Source: Parafilimonas terrae
GTDB lineage: Bacteria > Bacteroidota > Bacteroidia > Chitinophagales > Chitinophagaceae
Length of the DNA stretch: 64,000 nucleotides
Assembly: GCF_900115755.1 (NCBI RefSeq)
Contig: NZ_FOXQ01000009.1
Coordinates: 124,001-188,000 of the forward strand
Direction of reading: 5' to 3'
Position numbers and translations under genes: made by a program. Positions 63,121-64,000 of the stretch are shown piece by piece. Under the pieces are notes generated by a model. That model was not told the DNA's origin and searched no databases. It saw nothing but the letters and a program-made list of their open reading frames with translations. How positions within the stretch are numbered: position 1 is the stretch's first letter; every line of letters starts with the position of its first letter.

Positions 63121-63214
63121 CTAAAAGACTTCACTAACGTCCTCTCCTCATTTATCTGGTAAAAAATTTGCAATAATAAAAGCGCATTAATGTCATTTAA
63201 TTAAGGCCTTTATT

Positions 63215-63355
63215 CTTGAAATATTCAATAACTGATCAATATCGTTTAGTTAAGCAGTATTTGTAAAAGCTCCTCTCCTTTGGAGAGGGTTTAGGTTAAG
63301 GTTTACAATTGAATATTGTGTTGCTGAATATTGAGTATTTCTTAACTAAACAATA
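63215..63355. repeat. nested inverted repeat of the ATTGATTATTGA family
   Basis: Outer arms GTTTAGTTAAG (63244-63254) and CTTAACTAAAC (63341-63351) are perfectly inverted. Inside are CTCCTCTCCTTTGGAGAGGG, a small palindrome, and GAATATTGAGTATT shared with the element at 15079-15216. The rest of this 330-base gap holds the tsaD-side repeat. Confidence 0.65.
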
Positions 63356-63381
63356 TAGAAACGTATTTATAAATTTTTTGC

Positions 63382-64000
63382 ATGCAACTAACCGGTGGTT
63401 ATCCTTTCTGGCTTATACATGATGGCTTACCTTACAGTTATCCAAAACTTTGTGAGAATATTGAAACCAATACTGTTATTATAGGCGGCGGCATATCGGG
63501 TGCACTGGCGGCTTATTACCTCACTGAAGCAGGCATACAATGTGTGTTGGTTGATGGCCGAACTATCGGGCTTGGCAGCACCTGCGCCAGCACGGCTTTG
63601 CTGCAATACGAATTAGATGAGCCGCTTCATTTATTGAAGGAAAAAGTTGGTGTGGCTACGGCAGAACGGGCTTACGCTTTATGCCATCAATCTATTGATA
63701 CGCTGTCTGAGATTATGGATGCGATTGAATTTAAGGAATATGAAAGAAAGAAGAGCCTGTTCTTTTCAACCCATCGTTCTCAAAAAAAATTTGTACAGGA
63801 TGAATTTAATGCCAGGAAAAATGCAGGTTTTGATGTTGAATTATTAAACAAGGATCAACTTGAAAAAGAATATGGGTTAAAGGCCGAATATGCTATTCTT
63901 TCTGCGCAGGCCGGTACAACAAATGCATATGCATTAACGCATGCGTTGCTTCAGCATAGCATGAAAAAAGGTTTGCAGGTTTACGACAGGACTTTTATAA
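63382..64000 (+). CDS. FAD-dependent oxidoreductase (DAO family), 3' end outside the window
   Basis: 206 codons from the ATG at 63382 to the window edge, still open. The FAD motif is NTVIIGGGISGALAAYYLTE (about residues 32-51), followed by VLVDGRTIGLGSTCASTALL, a glycine/D-amino-acid oxidase-type second motif. Residues after 70 (LLKEKVGVATAERAYALCHQ) are the helical substrate-domain start. The substrate cannot be inferred from this part. Confidence 0.88.
   Translation, partial: MQLTGGYPFWLIHDGLPYSYPKLCENIETNTVIIGGGISGALAAYYLTEAGIQCVLVDGRTIGLGSTCASTALLQYELDEPLHLLKEKVGVATAERAYALCHQSIDTLSEIMDAIEFKEYERKKSLFFSTHRSQKKFVQDEFNARKNAGFDVELLNKDQLEKEYGLKAEYAILSAQAGTTNAYALTHALLQHSMKKGLQVYDRTFI

Noticed and set aside
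63647-63847. 66-codon ORF inside the truncated FAD gene
   Set aside because: It is read in another frame of the FAD oxidoreductase, whose own frame is open across the whole stretch and carries clear family motifs.

Overview
The window is from a moderately AT-rich genome of the phylum Bacteroidota, most likely a free-living relative of the Chitinophagaceae. The evidence is the SusC/SusD outer-membrane pair, a TonB receptor with a carboxypeptidase-regulatory-like N-terminus, a two-component 'propeller' sensor, GH95, GH105 and heparinase-type enzymes, FGxTW-less starts without Shine-Dalgarno sites, and promoter-like TTTG...TAnnTTTG signals. The taxon is an inference from gene content, not from a marker-gene comparison. 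Both ends cut through genes.

Layout. 0-8 kb: an SDR oxidoreductase, an initiator tRNA whose 3' half and terminator are duplicated around a small GIY-YIG nuclease gene, a GIN-domain (DUF2807) secreted protein, a TPP riboswitch in front of a TonB-dependent receptor, and a large hybrid sensor whose kinase domain is degenerate. 8-19 kb: housekeeping genes rsmE, an M13 peptidase lipoprotein, asd (preceded by what looks like a leader-peptide attenuator), a DUF3108/flippase-like pair, ruvC, and a cobalamin riboswitch leading nrdB-nrdA. 18.6-24.5 kb: a GH95 fucosidase, an ECF sigma factor with a DoxX-like membrane protein, a secreted Gfo/Idh/MocA oxidoreductase and a gene remnant. 24.7-33.1 kb (plus strand): a GntR-LacI regulator followed by cupin glucose-6-P isomerase, ROK kinase, mannose-6-P isomerase, a second PMI-type cupin, sugar porter, glycosylasparaginase and CutC, a hexose/N-glycan utilisation group. 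33.2-41.7 kb (minus strand): a sugar-acid catabolic group (MFS, phosphodiesterase, IlvD/Edd dehydratase, FAD enzyme, 2-hydroxyacid dehydrogenase, GarR-like reductase, HpcH/HpaI aldolase), divergent from an AraC regulator. 43.0-44.2 kb: an IS200-like Y1 transposase (RAYT) inside arrays of short palindromes. 44.2-53.4 kb (minus strand): a polysaccharide utilisation locus susC-susD-heparinase-GH105/DUF2264.

53.9-64 kb: small stress/regulatory genes (cupin, DUF4267, Crp/Fnr, DUF1398, AraC, NmrA-like, XRE), scraps of a decayed hybrid two-component regulator, a membrane sulfatase-type transferase, tsaD and a truncated FAD oxidoreductase.

How parts may work together: SusCD would import a uronate-containing oligosaccharide; heparinase-type and GH105 enzymes would release (unsaturated) uronate; and the adjacent porter, dehydratase, aldolase and reductases would convert the acid to pyruvate plus a C3 hydroxyacid. 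This pathway is inferred from family membership and order only. The most unusual signals are the tRNA-fMet/GIY-YIG duplication, the Lys/Thr/Ile/Met-rich attenuator before asd, the pseudokinase sensor, the RAYT palindromes and the two metabolite riboswitches.
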